From contig NZ_SIXF01000011.1 in NCBI RefSeq assembly GCF_004310665.1, positions 1 through 64,000 of the forward strand: 64,000 nucleotides of DNA. The letters are read 5' to 3'. This document shows positions 63,593 through 64,000 of the stretch, piece after piece. The DNA is from Pedobacter kyonggii. Lineage in GTDB: Bacteria; Bacteroidota; Bacteroidia; Sphingobacteriales; Sphingobacteriaceae. A program made the position numbers and the translations under genes. Under the pieces are notes generated by a model. The model was given only the letters and a program-made list of their open reading frames with translations, had not been told where the DNA came from and made no database searches. The first letter of the stretch is position 1. Every line of letters begins with the position of its first letter.

Positions 63593-64000
63593 ATGCGTGT
63601 TTACAGTTCTTATTCTGATAGTGAATTGGCATTCTTGTTAACTCAGGGTGATGAGCTGGCCTTTACCGAAATTTACAACCGCTTTTATGGCTTACTTTTT
63701 ATCCATGCCAATAAACGCTTAAATGATGATGAAGAAGCAAAGGATGTATTACACCAGTTGTTCGAGTCGCTTTGGGTTAAACGTTTACAGGTAGCACCTG
63801 ACGGTAATTTATCAGCGTACTTATATACAGCAGTGCGTAACCGTGTACTGGATGTGTTTGCGCATCAAAAAGTAGAAAGTAAATACATTGATTCTTTGCA
63901 GGATTATATAGATCAAGACCATGTATCGACCGATTATATGGTGCGTGAAAAGCAAATGGCGCTATTAATTGAGCAAGAAATTGATGCTTTGCCATCAAAA
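63593..64000 (+). CDS. ECF-type RNA polymerase sigma factor, 3' end outside the window
   Basis: The frame is open from ATG at 63593 to the window edge (136 codons). It shows sigma region 2: SDSELAFLLTQGDELAFTEI, then YNRFYGLLFIHANKRLNDDE, EEAKDVLHQLFESLWVKR and YLYTAVRNRVLDVFAHQK. The ending QEIDALPSK is the start of region 4, so about 55 residues are missing. Bacteroidota ECF factors of this kind are usually paired with a FecR anti-sigma factor and control TonB-dependent uptake genes. The partner would lie to the right, outside the window. TATCTTTG (63575-63582) is a possible -7 element very close to the start. Confidence 0.9.
   Translation, partial: MRVYSSYSDSELAFLLTQGDELAFTEIYNRFYGLLFIHANKRLNDDEEAKDVLHQLFESLWVKRLQVAPDGNLSAYLYTAVRNRVLDVFAHQKVESKYIDSLQDYIDQDHVSTDYMVREKQMALLIEQEIDALPSK

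Overview
The window looks like a chromosomal segment of a Bacteroidota member, most likely a Pedobacter-type Sphingobacteriaceae. The support is two SusC/SusD pairs, a hybrid two-component system (HTCS), lipoprotein signal peptides of the form ...CKK, Bacteroidota promoters (TTTG-N19-TAnnTTTG), HmuY-type heme lipoproteins and a histone H1-like protein. No tRNA, rRNA or CRISPR array was recognised.

Left part (1-16 kb). The window opens inside a small unknown gene. It is followed by a Crp/Fnr regulator gene broken by one nonsense codon and by a graveyard of sugar-degradation genes: remnants of a LacI regulator, a GH10 xylanase and a DUF1080 hydrolase. Then comes an intact small polysaccharide utilization locus (PUL 1): HTCS sensor-regulator, GH31 enzyme with a PA14 insert (probable alpha-xylosidase), SusC, SusD and a surface lipoprotein, closed by a terminator. 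A fragment of the window's first gene recurs just after this PUL.

Middle (17-33 kb). PUL 2 is a coherent alpha-mannan system. A divergent GntR/UTRA repressor with palindromic operators faces a long + strand run: ManA-like isomerase, MFS sugar importer, SusC, SusD, SusE-like protein, GH76, GH92, GH76 and a ROK sugar kinase. Endo-mannanases and an alpha-mannosidase release mannose, the MFS protein imports it, the ROK kinase phosphorylates it and the isomerase converts it to fructose-6-phosphate. To its right lie broken excisionase and integrase genes abutting the 3' end of mnmE, suggesting that this accessory region arrived by, or was built around, a site-specific element.

Core-like part (35-50 kb). 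This holds mnmE, an AI-2E family transporter, an outer-membrane beta-barrel receptor, small KOW and two-TM proteins, a GH2 beta-galactosidase, D-lactate dehydrogenase, methionine aminopeptidase, an intact Crp/Fnr paralogue, a frameshifted membrane AraC regulator, the histone H1-like gene and a DUF1772 protein.

Right part (50-64 kb). This is a heme acquisition island: an AraC regulator, an hmuTUV heme ABC transporter with a DNA-binding-domain-only Fur-like gene, then a divergent + strand run of two HmuY lipoproteins, two IPT/DUF5018-like lipoproteins, a small beta-rich lipoprotein, an S41 serine peptidase lipoprotein, a TonB-dependent receptor and a heme oxygenase. Three 21-bp direct repeats and Fur-box-like palindromes sit at the control points. 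An ECF sigma factor gene runs off the right edge.
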